Below, piece by piece: positions 1 to 5,827 of a DNA stretch of 6,453 nt. Made by a program: the position numbers and the translations under genes. The notes beneath the pieces are model-generated. The model did not search any database. It saw nothing but the letters and a program-made list of their open reading frames with translations, and was not told where the DNA came from. The stretch is from Alphaproteobacteria bacterium (GTDB lineage Bacteria > Pseudomonadota > Alphaproteobacteria > JALRGP01), in assembly GCA_023259685.1 (NCBI GenBank), contig JALRGP010000060.1, forward strand, positions 1-6,453, given 5' to 3'. Positions within the stretch are counted from its first letter, which is position 1. Each line of letters opens with the position of its first letter.

Positions 1-214
1 TGATATTCAATTTGATATGCATAAGACATTTATTGGCAAAACAATGCCAATTCTTTTTGATAGACCATCGAAAAAAGATGGCCAAATACTTGGAAAAAGT
101 CCTTATATGCATTCTGTGCATGTGGATACGGATGTGTCTTTGATTCATACCATCCAAGATATTCATATTACAAACGCTGGCCCAAACAGCCTGCACGGCG
201 TTTTGGGCTTATAA
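1..214 (+). CDS. miaB: MiaB, tRNA-2-methylthio-N6-dimethylallyladenosine synthase, C-terminal fragment
   Basis: Only the last 70 codons are present; the reading frame is open from base 2 to the TAA at 212-214, and the gene starts outside the window. The visible part matches the end of MiaB: a GKTMPILFDRP segment, a GKSPYMHSVHV segment and a terminal ITNAGPNSLHG block, which together form the C-terminal TRAM RNA-binding domain. MiaB is a cytoplasmic radical-SAM enzyme with two iron-sulfur clusters that adds a methylthio group to i6A37 of tRNAs reading UNN codons. The catalytic domains are not in the window, so an intact enzyme cannot be confirmed. The ATG at 17 is an internal Met, not the start: the match to MiaB is already inside the TRAM region there. 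A hairpin terminator follows ten bases after the stop. Confidence 0.9.
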   Translation, partial: DIQFDMHKTFIGKTMPILFDRPSKKDGQILGKSPYMHSVHVDTDVSLIHTIQDIHITNAGPNSLHGVLGL

Positions 215-223
215 AAAATTGAC

Positions 224-264
224 AGCACCTTAAAAAAAAGGAAAAAAATTTTAAGGTGCTTTTA
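224..264. terminator. bidirectional intrinsic terminator between miaB and the His-rich gene
   Basis: A 12-bp perfect inverted repeat (AGCACCTTAAAA at 224-235, TTTTAAGGTGCT at 249-260) encloses a 13-base purine loop. On the + strand it is followed by TTTTA, and on the - strand by TGTCAATTTTTT, so each direction has a T-run after the stem. It lies between two convergent genes (miaB ending at 214, the - strand gene ending at 275) and probably stops both transcripts. Confidence 0.8.
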
Positions 265-274
265 TGCGAGATAA

Positions 275-763
275 TTAAGCCTTTACTTCTTCTGTCTTTA
301 CAGGTTCAGCGGCTTTATGTTCATCTGTTTTGGCATGATCTGCATGAGCATAATGAGAAACGGCTGAATCATGAGAAACGGCTGAATCATGAGAAACGGC
401 TGAATCATGAGAAGCGGCTGAATCATGAGAAGCGGCTGAATCATGAGCTGCGCCTTCATGATGATCTTTGTTATCGTGCTTTGGTGTATCGCAGGATTTT
501 TTACAACATTTTTTACGTTCTGTTTCGGCTTTTGTATATAATCCAGCATCAACAGGCTTTCCGGCATTCAGATCGTCCGCGATCTTTGATGTGACGGTTT
601 GATAAGATGTATGCTTACAATGCTTTCCATGTTTCTTTTTATGTTTTCCAGACGTTGATGCCTTTGATGAATGGTGATCGTGAGCACCATTAGAATGGTC
701 TGGTGTTGTGGCAAATGATACTGATATGCATCCAATCATTGCAAGAAGGGTTTGAGTCTTCAT
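275..763 (-). CDS. small exported His/Lys/Cys-rich protein with hexapeptide repeats, function unknown
   Basis: I do not recognise the family. The 162-residue product starts with a short signal peptide (K2, then hydrophobic residues 5-17, likely cleaved after SFA at 18), so it is probably periplasmic or secreted. By my count the mature chain has 20 His and 4 Cys: a His/Lys cluster at 40-51 ending HCKH, a CCKKSC motif at 86-91, and five tandem hexapeptides HDSAAS/HDSAVS at 107-136, then a His-rich, charged tail. This composition suggests binding of divalent metal (Ni, Cu, Zn or Co), but that is inference; low-complexity His-rich proteins can arise for other reasons. I chose the ATG at 763 over the one at 790 because GGAG lies 8 bases before it and the signal peptide begins there; the upstream ATG has no ribosome-binding site. 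C12 is not in a convincing lipobox, so a lipoprotein is less likely. The gene stands alone between a shared terminator and an AT-rich upstream region with a TTAA-N7-TTAA site. Confidence 0.72.
   Translation of the reverse strand: MKTQTLLAMIGCISVSFATTPDHSNGAHDHHSSKASTSGKHKKKHGKHCKHTSYQTVTSKIADDLNAGKPVDAGLYTKAETERKKCCKKSCDTPKHDNKDHHEGAAHDSAASHDSAASHDSAVSHDSAVSHDSAVSHYAHADHAKTDEHKAAEPVKTEEVKA
353..442. repeat. five tandem 18-bp repeats inside the His-rich gene
   Basis: On the + strand the unit is ATGAGAAACGGCTGAATC. Units 353-370, 371-388 and 389-406 are identical; units 407-424 and 425-442 share a single A-to-G change at position 8. A partial sixth unit starts at 443. Because 18 is a multiple of three, copy-number change keeps the host gene in frame. 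The A/G difference is the Val/Ala difference between the two hexapeptide types (HDSAVS and HDSAAS). The repeats also keep the opposite strand open, which creates a spurious overlapping frame there. Confidence 0.97.
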
Positions 764-812
764 TGAGAGAGCTCCATTTGTTAGTTTCATAACTTATAAT
801 AGAAGGAAATTA

Positions 813-827
813 TTAATAAAAAGTTAA
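813..827. promoter_or_regulatory. candidate CtrA box upstream of the His-rich gene
   Basis: The sequence TTAA-TAAAAAG-TTAA matches the alphaproteobacterial CtrA consensus TTAA-N7-TTAA exactly and ends 50 bases before the ATG at 763. A ctrA gene is in the same window. The region is so AT-rich that a match can occur by chance, so this is only a candidate. Confidence 0.3.
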
Positions 828-1077
828 AAAAAGCATATTTTAAATCAAAAAAAATAATGATTGTTTTTTTGTAACATAAACTATAGTTAATCACACAGGA
901 TGAACGCCTCTAAAATTGTCACAATTATTTTGGGGTTCATCATGATTGTCCATTTTTTTTGTATCAAATGTGCCAAACTTTATTAAATTTGTATCTATTG
1001 AGCACGTGGAATTTACAATGATTTTCAGTATAGTTTCATTAGACACAGCAAAAATGATTAAATATCGCCCATCATAT

Positions 1078-1106
1078 TTTACACAATTTTTATATAAAAT
1101 TAAGAT
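1078..1106 (+). promoter_or_regulatory. possible parA-lgt promoter
   Basis: TTTACA (1078-1083) is followed after 17 bases by TAAGAT (1101-1106). This gives a five-of-six -35 and a four-of-six -10 for a sigma70-type promoter. It would start transcription about 65 bases before the parA ATG, with the GC-richer dyad in the leader. The AT-rich background makes this a weak call. Confidence 0.25.
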
Positions 1107-1176
1107 GCGTCCGCCCTGCCCAAACAGGTGTATGACATGGACGCAGTCATGCGTTCTTAGGTAAAATAAGAAAAGT

Positions 1177-1959
1177 ATGAAAAAATTATTAATATTGAAG
1201 ATCATATCCATTGCAAACCAAAAAGGTGGTGTTGGTAAAACAACAACCGCCGTTAATTTATCAACAGCTTTTGCTGCTGTTGGTAAGAAAGTATTAATTG
1301 TGGATATGGATCCTCAAGGAAACGCCACAACAGGTTTTGGATTTTCAAGAAAAAATAAAAAATCCATTTATGATCTACTCATTGGTAAAGCAACTCTTGG
1401 CGAAGCTTTGCAACAAACGATTATCCCAGGATTAAGTTTGATTCCCTCTGGAATTGAGCTTGTGGGTGCAGAAATTGAATTGATTCACCAACCATCCAGA
1501 GAACGTATTTTAAAAAACATTTTTGAGGCTTATCATGATTTTTTTGATCTTGTTTTCATTGATTGTCCTCCAGCTATGGGATTATTAAGCCTCAATGCGT
1601 TGGTGGCAAGTGACCATGTTTTGATTCCCCTTCAATGTGAATATTACGCGTTGGAAGGGTTGAGTTATTTACTCAGTTCTATTCGAAAAATTAAATTGAA
1701 TTACAATCCATCTCTAGAATTACTAGCTATTTTACTCACAATGTTTGATAAAAGAAGTACCCTGAGTAACCAGGTGGCTGATGATGTACGTAAACATTTA
1801 AAAGAGAAAGTATTATCTACGGCAATTCCAAGAAATATTAAAATATCAGAAGCACCCTCCCACGGAAAGCCTGTGCTTGTTTATGATGTTCGGTGTGTTG
1901 GATCGGAATCTTATTTAAATGTTGCCAAAGAAATGATTCAAAAAAATATGGTGTCTTGA
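1177..1959 (+). CDS. parA: ParA/Soj chromosome-partitioning ATPase
   Basis: This 260-residue protein has the usual length of chromosomal ParA and all its signatures. A deviant Walker A motif KGGVGKTT lies at residues 16-23, the VDMDPQGN motif at 42-49, and the Walker B/switch segment FIDCPPAMG at 127-135. Later come PLQCEYYALEGL and the PRNIKISEAPSHGKPVLVYD block typical of Soj/ParA. The family forms ATP-dependent dimers on the nucleoid and moves ParB-parS complexes, segregating the chromosome origin. The ATG at 1177 has only a weak purine stretch upstream; a TTG at 1195 would give a shorter N-terminus beginning just before the P-loop strand, so the start is uncertain by a few residues. The stop overlaps the start of lgt by one base. 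The usual partner parB is not downstream, which is atypical for this class. Confidence 0.95.
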   Translation: MKKLLILKIISIANQKGGVGKTTTAVNLSTAFAAVGKKVLIVDMDPQGNATTGFGFSRKNKKSIYDLLIGKATLGEALQQTIIPGLSLIPSGIELVGAEIELIHQPSRERILKNIFEAYHDFFDLVFIDCPPAMGLLSLNALVASDHVLIPLQCEYYALEGLSYLLSSIRKIKLNYNPSLELLAILLTMFDKRSTLSNQVADDVRKHLKEKVLSTAIPRNIKISEAPSHGKPVLVYDVRCVGSESYLNVAKEMIQKNMVS

Positions 1960-2696
1960 TGATTTTCTATCATAATATAGACCCTGTTGCATTCAATTTT
2001 TTTGGTTTTTCTATTCGTTGGTATGGAATTGGTTATGTCATATCCTTTTTGCTTGCTCAGTATTATCTGATTCATCATCAAAAAGTTTTAAATCGTAAAC
2101 AAATTGAAGATATTTTAGGAAAAGGAGTCATTGCTGTTATTGTTGGAGGGCGTCTAGGGCATATTATATGCTATGAACCTCTCAAATACGTACATAATCC
2201 CATTGATATTTTAAAAGTATGGATTGGTGGTATGTCTTTTCATGGTGGATGCGTTGGTGTGATTATCTTTTTATTGTGTTGGAGTCGTCGTTATCGCTAT
2301 AATTCATGGCACATATTTGATGCTATTTCCATATCGATTCCAATCGGTCTTTTGATTGGTCGTTTTACAAATTTCATTAATTCTGAGTTATATGGCATTG
2401 CAACCCATCAAAAATGGGGGGTTGTTTTTACGTATATTGACGATATTGTGCGCCATCCTACCCAATTGTATGAATCTTTTTTAGAGGGTCTGTGCTTGGG
2501 TATTTTATTAAAATTTATTTATAAGAAATTTCATCATAAACCAGGGTTAACATCATCTGTGTTTTTGTTTGGATATGGAGTGTTTCGTTTAATTGTTGAA
2601 CCACTCAAAATTCCCGAAAATGTTGCCTGGATGCCGTATTTTTTATGTATAACGATGAGTGTTATTGGAGGTGTTCTATTTTTTAAAAAAAAATGA
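1959..2696 (+). CDS. lgt: Lgt, prolipoprotein diacylglyceryl transferase
   Basis: Lgt is an inner-membrane enzyme that transfers diacylglycerol from phosphatidylglycerol to the lipobox Cys of prolipoproteins, the first step of lipoprotein maturation. The 245-residue product is hydrophobic with several membrane segments and is a little shorter than many homologues. Family motifs are present: GGRLGH (63-68), MSFHGG with the conserved His at 95, GRFTNFINSELYG (134-146) with Arg135, Asn138 and Glu143, HPTQLYE (166-172), and FRLIVE (209-214) with the Arg/Glu pair. Thr137 replaces the Gly common in GRxGNF, and Lys217 stands where an Arg is frequent. The ATG at 1959 is chosen because MIFYHNIDPVAF fits the Lgt N-terminus; the frame is open further upstream only inside parA. 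There is no clear ribosome-binding site, and the TGATG overlap with the parA stop suggests translational coupling. Confidence 0.95.
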   Translation: MIFYHNIDPVAFNFFGFSIRWYGIGYVISFLLAQYYLIHHQKVLNRKQIEDILGKGVIAVIVGGRLGHIICYEPLKYVHNPIDILKVWIGGMSFHGGCVGVIIFLLCWSRRYRYNSWHIFDAISISIPIGLLIGRFTNFINSELYGIATHQKWGVVFTYIDDIVRHPTQLYESFLEGLCLGILLKFIYKKFHHKPGLTSSVFLFGYGVFRLIVEPLKIPENVAWMPYFLCITMSVIGGVLFFKKK

Positions 2697-2711
2697 GCCA
2701 TTATTTTTGTC
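2682..2711. terminator. weak AT-rich hairpin between convergent lgt and ctrA
   Basis: AATG-AGC-CATT around the lgt stop codon is flanked by an A-run on the left and TATTTTT on the right. A short stem with one bulge can form on either strand and is followed by T-rich sequence in both directions. It is placed correctly to end both convergent transcripts but is weak thermodynamically. The G-rich stretch at 2719-2734 forms no obvious stem. Confidence 0.3.
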
Positions 2712-2757
2712 TTCAAAAGGGCAGGGAAGGGGGCATTCTTTATTGTTTTGAGATAAT

Positions 2758-3480
2758 TTAAGTTGTTGTTTTACAAGAACGACGACGAGGTGAAAAATAA
2801 AAATCTTGACCTGGTTCCTTTAAAATATATCCTCGCCCCCAAATTGTTTCGATGAAAGGATACCCACATTCCGTTTGTAGTTTTTTTCTGAGTTTACAAA
2901 TAAATACGTCAATGATTTTAAGATCTGGTTCATCGATTCCTCCGTACAAATGATTCAAGAATATTTCTTTGGTTAAAGTAATGCCTTTTCGAACAGATAA
3001 CAATTCAAGTATGGAGTATTCTGTATGGGTGAGTCTTAATTTTTTACCATTCACTGAAGCAGTTTTTGTTTCGATGTTTAAACACAAGGGCCCAGTATTG
3101 ATAATTGATGACATATGGCCTTGTGAACGTCTAACTAATGCATAAATTCGAGCGACTAGCTCATCTTGAGAAAAAGGTTTGGTCATGTAATCATCTGCTC
3201 CCATTGCAAGAGATCGAACCTTATCATCAACGCCATTTAATCCAGATAAAATCAACACGGGTATTTTCATATGTTGGGATCGAATTGTCTTCAAGACCTC
3301 ATATCCATCAATATCAGGCAAAATTAGATCTAGTATGAGTAAGTCATATTCATATATACGACTGACTTCTAAAGCTTCTTCTCCATGGTCTGTTGTATCC
3401 CATATAAATTTATGGGAACTTAAAATTCTTCCAATACTTCTGGCGGTTAAAGAGTCATCTTCAACAATTAAAATACGCAT
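2758..3480 (-). CDS. ctrA: CtrA, cell-cycle response regulator (OmpR/PhoB type)
   Basis: CtrA is the master transcription factor of the alphaproteobacterial cell cycle, activated through the CckA-ChpT phosphorelay, and binds TTAA-N7-TTAA. The 240-residue product has a receiver domain at 1-115 with acidic pocket E7/D8/D9, phospho-acceptor D51, switch Ser79 and Lys101, including GADDYMTKPF. The winged-helix domain (about 130-222) contains TLTKEIFLNHLYGG, DEPDLKIIDVFICKLRKKL and IETIWGRGYIL, close to Caulobacter CtrA as I remember it. The last 17 residues are unlike it: they end SPRRRSCKTTT and lack the terminal Ala-Ala that Caulobacter CtrA uses for ClpXP degradation. The ATG at 3480 is the natural start (MRILIVEDD), yet the leader before it (TATCCTTTTT) has no Shine-Dalgarno sequence. 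A TTAA-N7-TTAA match lies 47-61 bases upstream, compatible with autoregulation. The gene stands alone, convergent with lgt and downstream of groEL in the same orientation, separated by a hairpin. Confidence 0.95.
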   Translation of the reverse strand: MRILIVEDDSLTARSIGRILSSHKFIWDTTDHGEEALEVSRIYEYDLLILDLILPDIDGYEVLKTIRSQHMKIPVLILSGLNGVDDKVRSLAMGADDYMTKPFSQDELVARIYALVRRSQGHMSSIINTGPLCLNIETKTASVNGKKLRLTHTEYSILELLSVRKGITLTKEIFLNHLYGGIDEPDLKIIDVFICKLRKKLQTECGYPFIETIWGRGYILKEPGQDFYFSPRRRSCKTTT

Positions 3481-3723
3481 AAAAAGGATAGTACACTACT
3501 ACTTTTATTATTAGTTAATTTTTAAATTAAATAAATATTAATTTTTATTTTATAAAATACTTAAATTCATTGAATAAAAAGCAATCAAAATTTTTAAAAA
3601 TGATTTGGTCATAAGGTGTCGAAAGAGATCTATTAGATATCCCAAAAATACAAGATACATTCCTGTGGGACTTAATAAATTTCTTGCTCTGAAATAAACT
3701 GACTATAAAATATATGGAATTTA
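3481..3723. other. intergenic region between ctrA and groEL
   Basis: This stretch contains no supportable gene on either strand. The part next to ctrA (3500-3600) is almost entirely A/T and must carry the ctrA promoter, but no -35/-10 pair stands out. The part from 3600 to 3720 is more mixed in composition, with only a loose 5-bp TCCCA/TGGGA pairing about 21 bases apart near 3640-3670, and I assign it no function. Confidence 0.5.
3527..3541. promoter_or_regulatory. candidate CtrA box upstream of ctrA
   Basis: TTAA-ATAAATA-TTAA fits the CtrA consensus exactly, 47 bases before the ctrA ATG. A further TTAA at 3515-3518 is spaced 8 bases from the first half-site. CtrA autoregulation is established in Caulobacter; here it is inferred. 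The local sequence is nearly pure A/T, so chance is a real alternative. Confidence 0.4.
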
Positions 3724-3759
3724 AAGTATCATCAGGGGATACGTCCCCTGATGATACTT
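3724..3759 (-). terminator. groESL terminator hairpin
   Basis: A perfect 16-bp inverted repeat (AAGTATCATCAGGGGA at 3724-3739 and its complement at 3744-3759) surrounds the four-base loop TACG. It lies 13 bases past the groEL stop. On the groEL strand the stem ends in ACTT and continues TAAATTCC, so the T-run is short; the strong stem still makes a terminator or 3'-end stabiliser the best reading. No T-run follows on the + strand. Confidence 0.7.
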
Positions 3760-3772
3760 GTAAAGGAAAGAA

Positions 3773-5422
3773 TTAATAATCCATTCCCATACCGCCCATG
3801 CCACCCATACCAGGTGCACCAGGCATTGCAGGAGCTTTTGGCTCTGCTTTTTCGCAAATCATCGCTTCTGTTGTCAGTAACAAAGATGCAATTGATGCAG
3901 CGTCTTCAAGGGCCGTTCTTTCAACCTTAGTTGGGTCAATGATACCGGCTTTAACAAGATCTTTGTATTCGTTATTTTGGGCATCATAACCAAAAGCATA
4001 TTCGTTGTTTTCCAAAATTTTTCCAACAACAACAGCACCTTCAACACCAGCATTATCAGCAATTTGACGACATGGAGCTTCAAGAGCTTTTTTGATAATT
4101 TCAATACCAACAGCTTGGTCACGGTTGGATGTTTTGAGATTGTCTAATGCTTTGATACTGCGTAGCAGGGCAACACCACCACCAACAACAATTCCTTCTT
4201 CAACGGCGGCACGGGTTGCATGCATTGCATCTTCAACACGGTCTTTACGCTCTTTAACTTCGGTCTCGGTTGCACCGCCAACACGAATCACAGCCACACC
4301 ACCACTTAATTTTGCTAAGCGTTCTTGAAGTTTTTCGCGGTCATAATCGGACGTAGAATCTTCGACTTGTGCACGAATCTGATTGCAACGGGCTTTGATA
4401 TCGTCTTTTGATCCGCCGCCATTGACAAGTGTTGTATCATCTTTTGTAATTTGAACTTTTTTAGAATGTCCCAACATAGACATGTTGACGTTTTCTAACT
4501 TAATACCCAATTCCTCAGAAATGAGTTGTCCGCTTGTTAAAATAGCAATATCTTCTAACATGGCTTTACGGCGGTCACCAAAACCTGGGGCTTTGACAGC
4601 GGCCACTTTCAGTCCACCACGTAGTTTATTGACAACGAGGGTTGCTAAGGCTTCACCTTCAACGTCTTCCGCAATAATCAAAAGAGGACGACCTGATTGA
4701 ACGACGGCTTCTAAAATTGGCAACAATGGTTGCAGTGTTGACAATTTCTTTTCAAAAATCAAAATATATGGATTATCCAATTCACATGTCATTCTTTCGC
4801 TGTTGGTGACAAAATATGGAGAGATATATCCACGATCGAATTGCATTCCTTCTACAACGTCTAATTCAGTGTTGAGAGATTTTGCTTCTTCGATGGTGAT
4901 AACACCTTCTTTTCCAACTTTTTCAACGGCTTTGGCAAGCATTTCACCAATTTCTCTTTCGCCATTCGCAGAAATTGTACCGATTTGGGCAATTTCTTCG
5001 TTGGTGGATACGGAACGGCTATGCTTTTTGATTTCTGCGATGGCAGCTTTGACGGCCATATCAATACCGCGTTTTAAATCCATTGGATTCATACCGGCCG
5101 CTACGGCTTTAATGCCTTCACGAACGATACTTTGAGCCAAAACGGTGGCCGTTGTGGTTCCATCGCCAGCTAAATCAGATGTTTTGGTGGCAACTTCTTT
5201 TAACATCTGAGCTCCCATATTTTCGAATTTATCGGCGAGCTCAATGTCTTTGGCAACGGATACACCGTCTTTTGTCACACGTGGTGCACCATAAGATTTG
5301 TCCAACAAAACATTGCGACCTTTAGGTCCTAGTGTGACTTTGACGGCATTGGCCAATACGTCAACACCTTTTAATAATTTTTCGCGCGCTTCCGCGTTGA
5401 ATTTAACTTCTTTTGCAGCCAT
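3773..5422 (-). CDS. groEL: GroEL, 60-kDa chaperonin
   Basis: GroEL forms the double seven-membered ring that encloses non-native proteins and folds them in the cytoplasm with ATP and GroES. The 549-residue length is standard. The N-terminus MAAKEVKFNAEAR, VTLGPKGRNV, ATP-site residues Asp52 (TKDG) and Asp87 (GDGTTTAT), the late VEDAMHATRAAVEEGIVVGGG block holding the catalytic Asp equivalent to 398, and the C-terminal Gly-Met-rich tail ending GMGGMGMDY are all present. The ATG at 5422 is preferred to the in-frame ATG at 5428: it gives the conserved MAAKEV start and lies 8 bases after GGAGG, against 2 bases for the other. groES ends 14 bases upstream, so the two form one operon expected to be controlled by HrcA through the CIRCE element. 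Base composition is visibly less AT-rich than the flanking DNA, as expected for a conserved, highly expressed gene. Confidence 0.99.
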   Translation of the reverse strand: MAAKEVKFNAEAREKLLKGVDVLANAVKVTLGPKGRNVLLDKSYGAPRVTKDGVSVAKDIELADKFENMGAQMLKEVATKTSDLAGDGTTTATVLAQSIVREGIKAVAAGMNPMDLKRGIDMAVKAAIAEIKKHSRSVSTNEEIAQIGTISANGEREIGEMLAKAVEKVGKEGVITIEEAKSLNTELDVVEGMQFDRGYISPYFVTNSERMTCELDNPYILIFEKKLSTLQPLLPILEAVVQSGRPLLIIAEDVEGEALATLVVNKLRGGLKVAAVKAPGFGDRRKAMLEDIAILTSGQLISEELGIKLENVNMSMLGHSKKVQITKDDTTLVNGGGSKDDIKARCNQIRAQVEDSTSDYDREKLQERLAKLSGGVAVIRVGGATETEVKERKDRVEDAMHATRAAVEEGIVVGGGVALLRSIKALDNLKTSNRDQAVGIEIIKKALEAPCRQIADNAGVEGAVVVGKILENNEYAFGYDAQNNEYKDLVKAGIIDPTKVERTALEDAASIASLLLTTEAMICEKAEPKAPAMPGAPGMGGMGGMGMDY

Positions 5423-5436
5423 GATCATATCCTCCT

Positions 5437-5724
5437 TTATTCAATAATTCCCATGACATCAGATTCCTTCATGATGAGGTAATCTTTGCCACCAACTTTT
5501 ACTTCGGTTCCAGACCATTTACCAAAAACGATCTTTTGTCCCAATTTTAATTCAAGGGGGGTGTGTTTCCCGGCATCTCCTTTAAGGCCTGGGCCGACGG
5601 CGACAACTTTTCCCTCAATAGGTTTTTCTTTTGCTGTATCTGGAATAATGATTCCACCAGCTGTTTTTTCTTCAGATTCGATCCGTTCTACAAGAACGCG
5701 ATCATGTAATGGTTTAAAGTTCAT
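5437..5724 (-). CDS. groES: GroES, 10-kDa co-chaperonin
   Basis: GroES is the heptameric lid that caps GroEL and triggers substrate release into the folding chamber. The 95-residue product begins MNFKPLHDRVLVERIE, has the mobile GroEL-binding loop EEKTAGGIIIPDTAKEKP at about 18-35 with its hydrophobic Ile triplet, and ends with the YLIMKESDVMGIIE strand; the length is typical. The ATG at 5724 follows AAAAAGGAG with 8-base spacing. A TTG one codon earlier is too close to that ribosome-binding site. It is the first gene of the groESL operon, transcribed from the promoter at 5798-5827 through the CIRCE operator, with groEL 14 bases downstream. Confidence 0.98.
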   Translation of the reverse strand: MNFKPLHDRVLVERIESEEKTAGGIIIPDTAKEKPIEGKVVAVGPGLKGDAGKHTPLELKLGQKIVFGKWSGTEVKVGGKDYLIMKESDVMGIIE

Positions 5725-5772
5725 CAATATGACTCCTTTTTGCTGATTCAGAACAATAGTCTCAAGAGGTTG

Positions 5773-5799
5773 TTAGCACTCACCTCTCTTGAGTGCTAA
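5773..5799. promoter_or_regulatory. CIRCE operator (HrcA-binding site)
   Basis: TTAGCACTC, nine bases, GAGTGCTAA: an exact match to the CIRCE inverted repeat. HrcA binds this element and represses groESL until heat or unfolded proteins titrate GroEL. It lies 49 bases before the groES ATG, overlaps the last two bases of the -10 hexamer and probably covers the transcription start. It implies that an hrcA gene exists elsewhere in the genome. Confidence 0.97.
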
Positions 5800-5827
5800 T
5801 ATACTTTATTTTTAGAAATCGTGTCAA
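5798..5827 (-). promoter_or_regulatory. groESL sigma70-type promoter
   Basis: On the - strand TTGACA (5822-5827) is a perfect -35, followed after 18 bases by TATATT (5798-5803) as -10. The start point would fall inside CIRCE, the expected arrangement for HrcA repression. No sigma32-type promoter was recognised. Confidence 0.85.

Larger units (their letters stand above)
764..1176. other. AT-rich intergenic region between the His-rich gene and parA
   Basis: These 413 bases separate two divergent genes and contain no gene I can support. The left third is very AT-rich and should hold the promoter of the His-rich gene. Further right are two small dyads, AACTATAGTT at 879-888 and AATTGTCACAATT at 914-926, and a locally GC-richer patch at 1104-1150. 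In that patch TGCGTCC (1106-1112) pairs with GGACGCA (1139-1145) around an inner CCTG/CAGG. No parS-like palindrome, tRNA or recognisable structured RNA was seen. Confidence 0.6.

Noticed and set aside
120..128. TGTGGATAC, close to a DnaA box
   Set aside because: Single imperfect copy inside the miaB coding region, with no cluster or AT-rich unwinding element attached.
353..442. Tandem repeats as a CRISPR array
   Set aside because: The 18-bp units abut directly without spacers and encode protein repeats in frame.
256..594. Open frame on the + strand with NHEKRL repeats
   Set aside because: It is the antisense of the His-rich gene; the 18-bp repeat keeps both strands open. It has neither a ribosome-binding site nor a signal sequence, and its start lies in the terminator stem.
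1003..1008. CACGTG core near parA as a possible parS site
   Set aside because: The flanks (TTGAG and GAATT) do not match the parS consensus TGTTTCACGTGAAACA.
946..1164. Open frame of 72 codons on the + strand upstream of parA
   Set aside because: Starts only at TTG, has no ribosome-binding site and shows no recognisable protein features. It does not resemble rsmG, which often precedes parA.
891..1211. Open frame of 106 codons on the - strand with a hydrophobic start
   Set aside because: Its start lies inside the conserved 5' end of parA, it has no ribosome-binding site, and its hydrophobic N-terminus is explained by A/T-rich sequence. No family recognised.
3636..3670. Possible hairpin TCCCA/TGGGA in the ctrA-groEL gap
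   Set aside because: Only five base pairs with a loop of about 21 bases and no following T-run; not distinguishable from chance.
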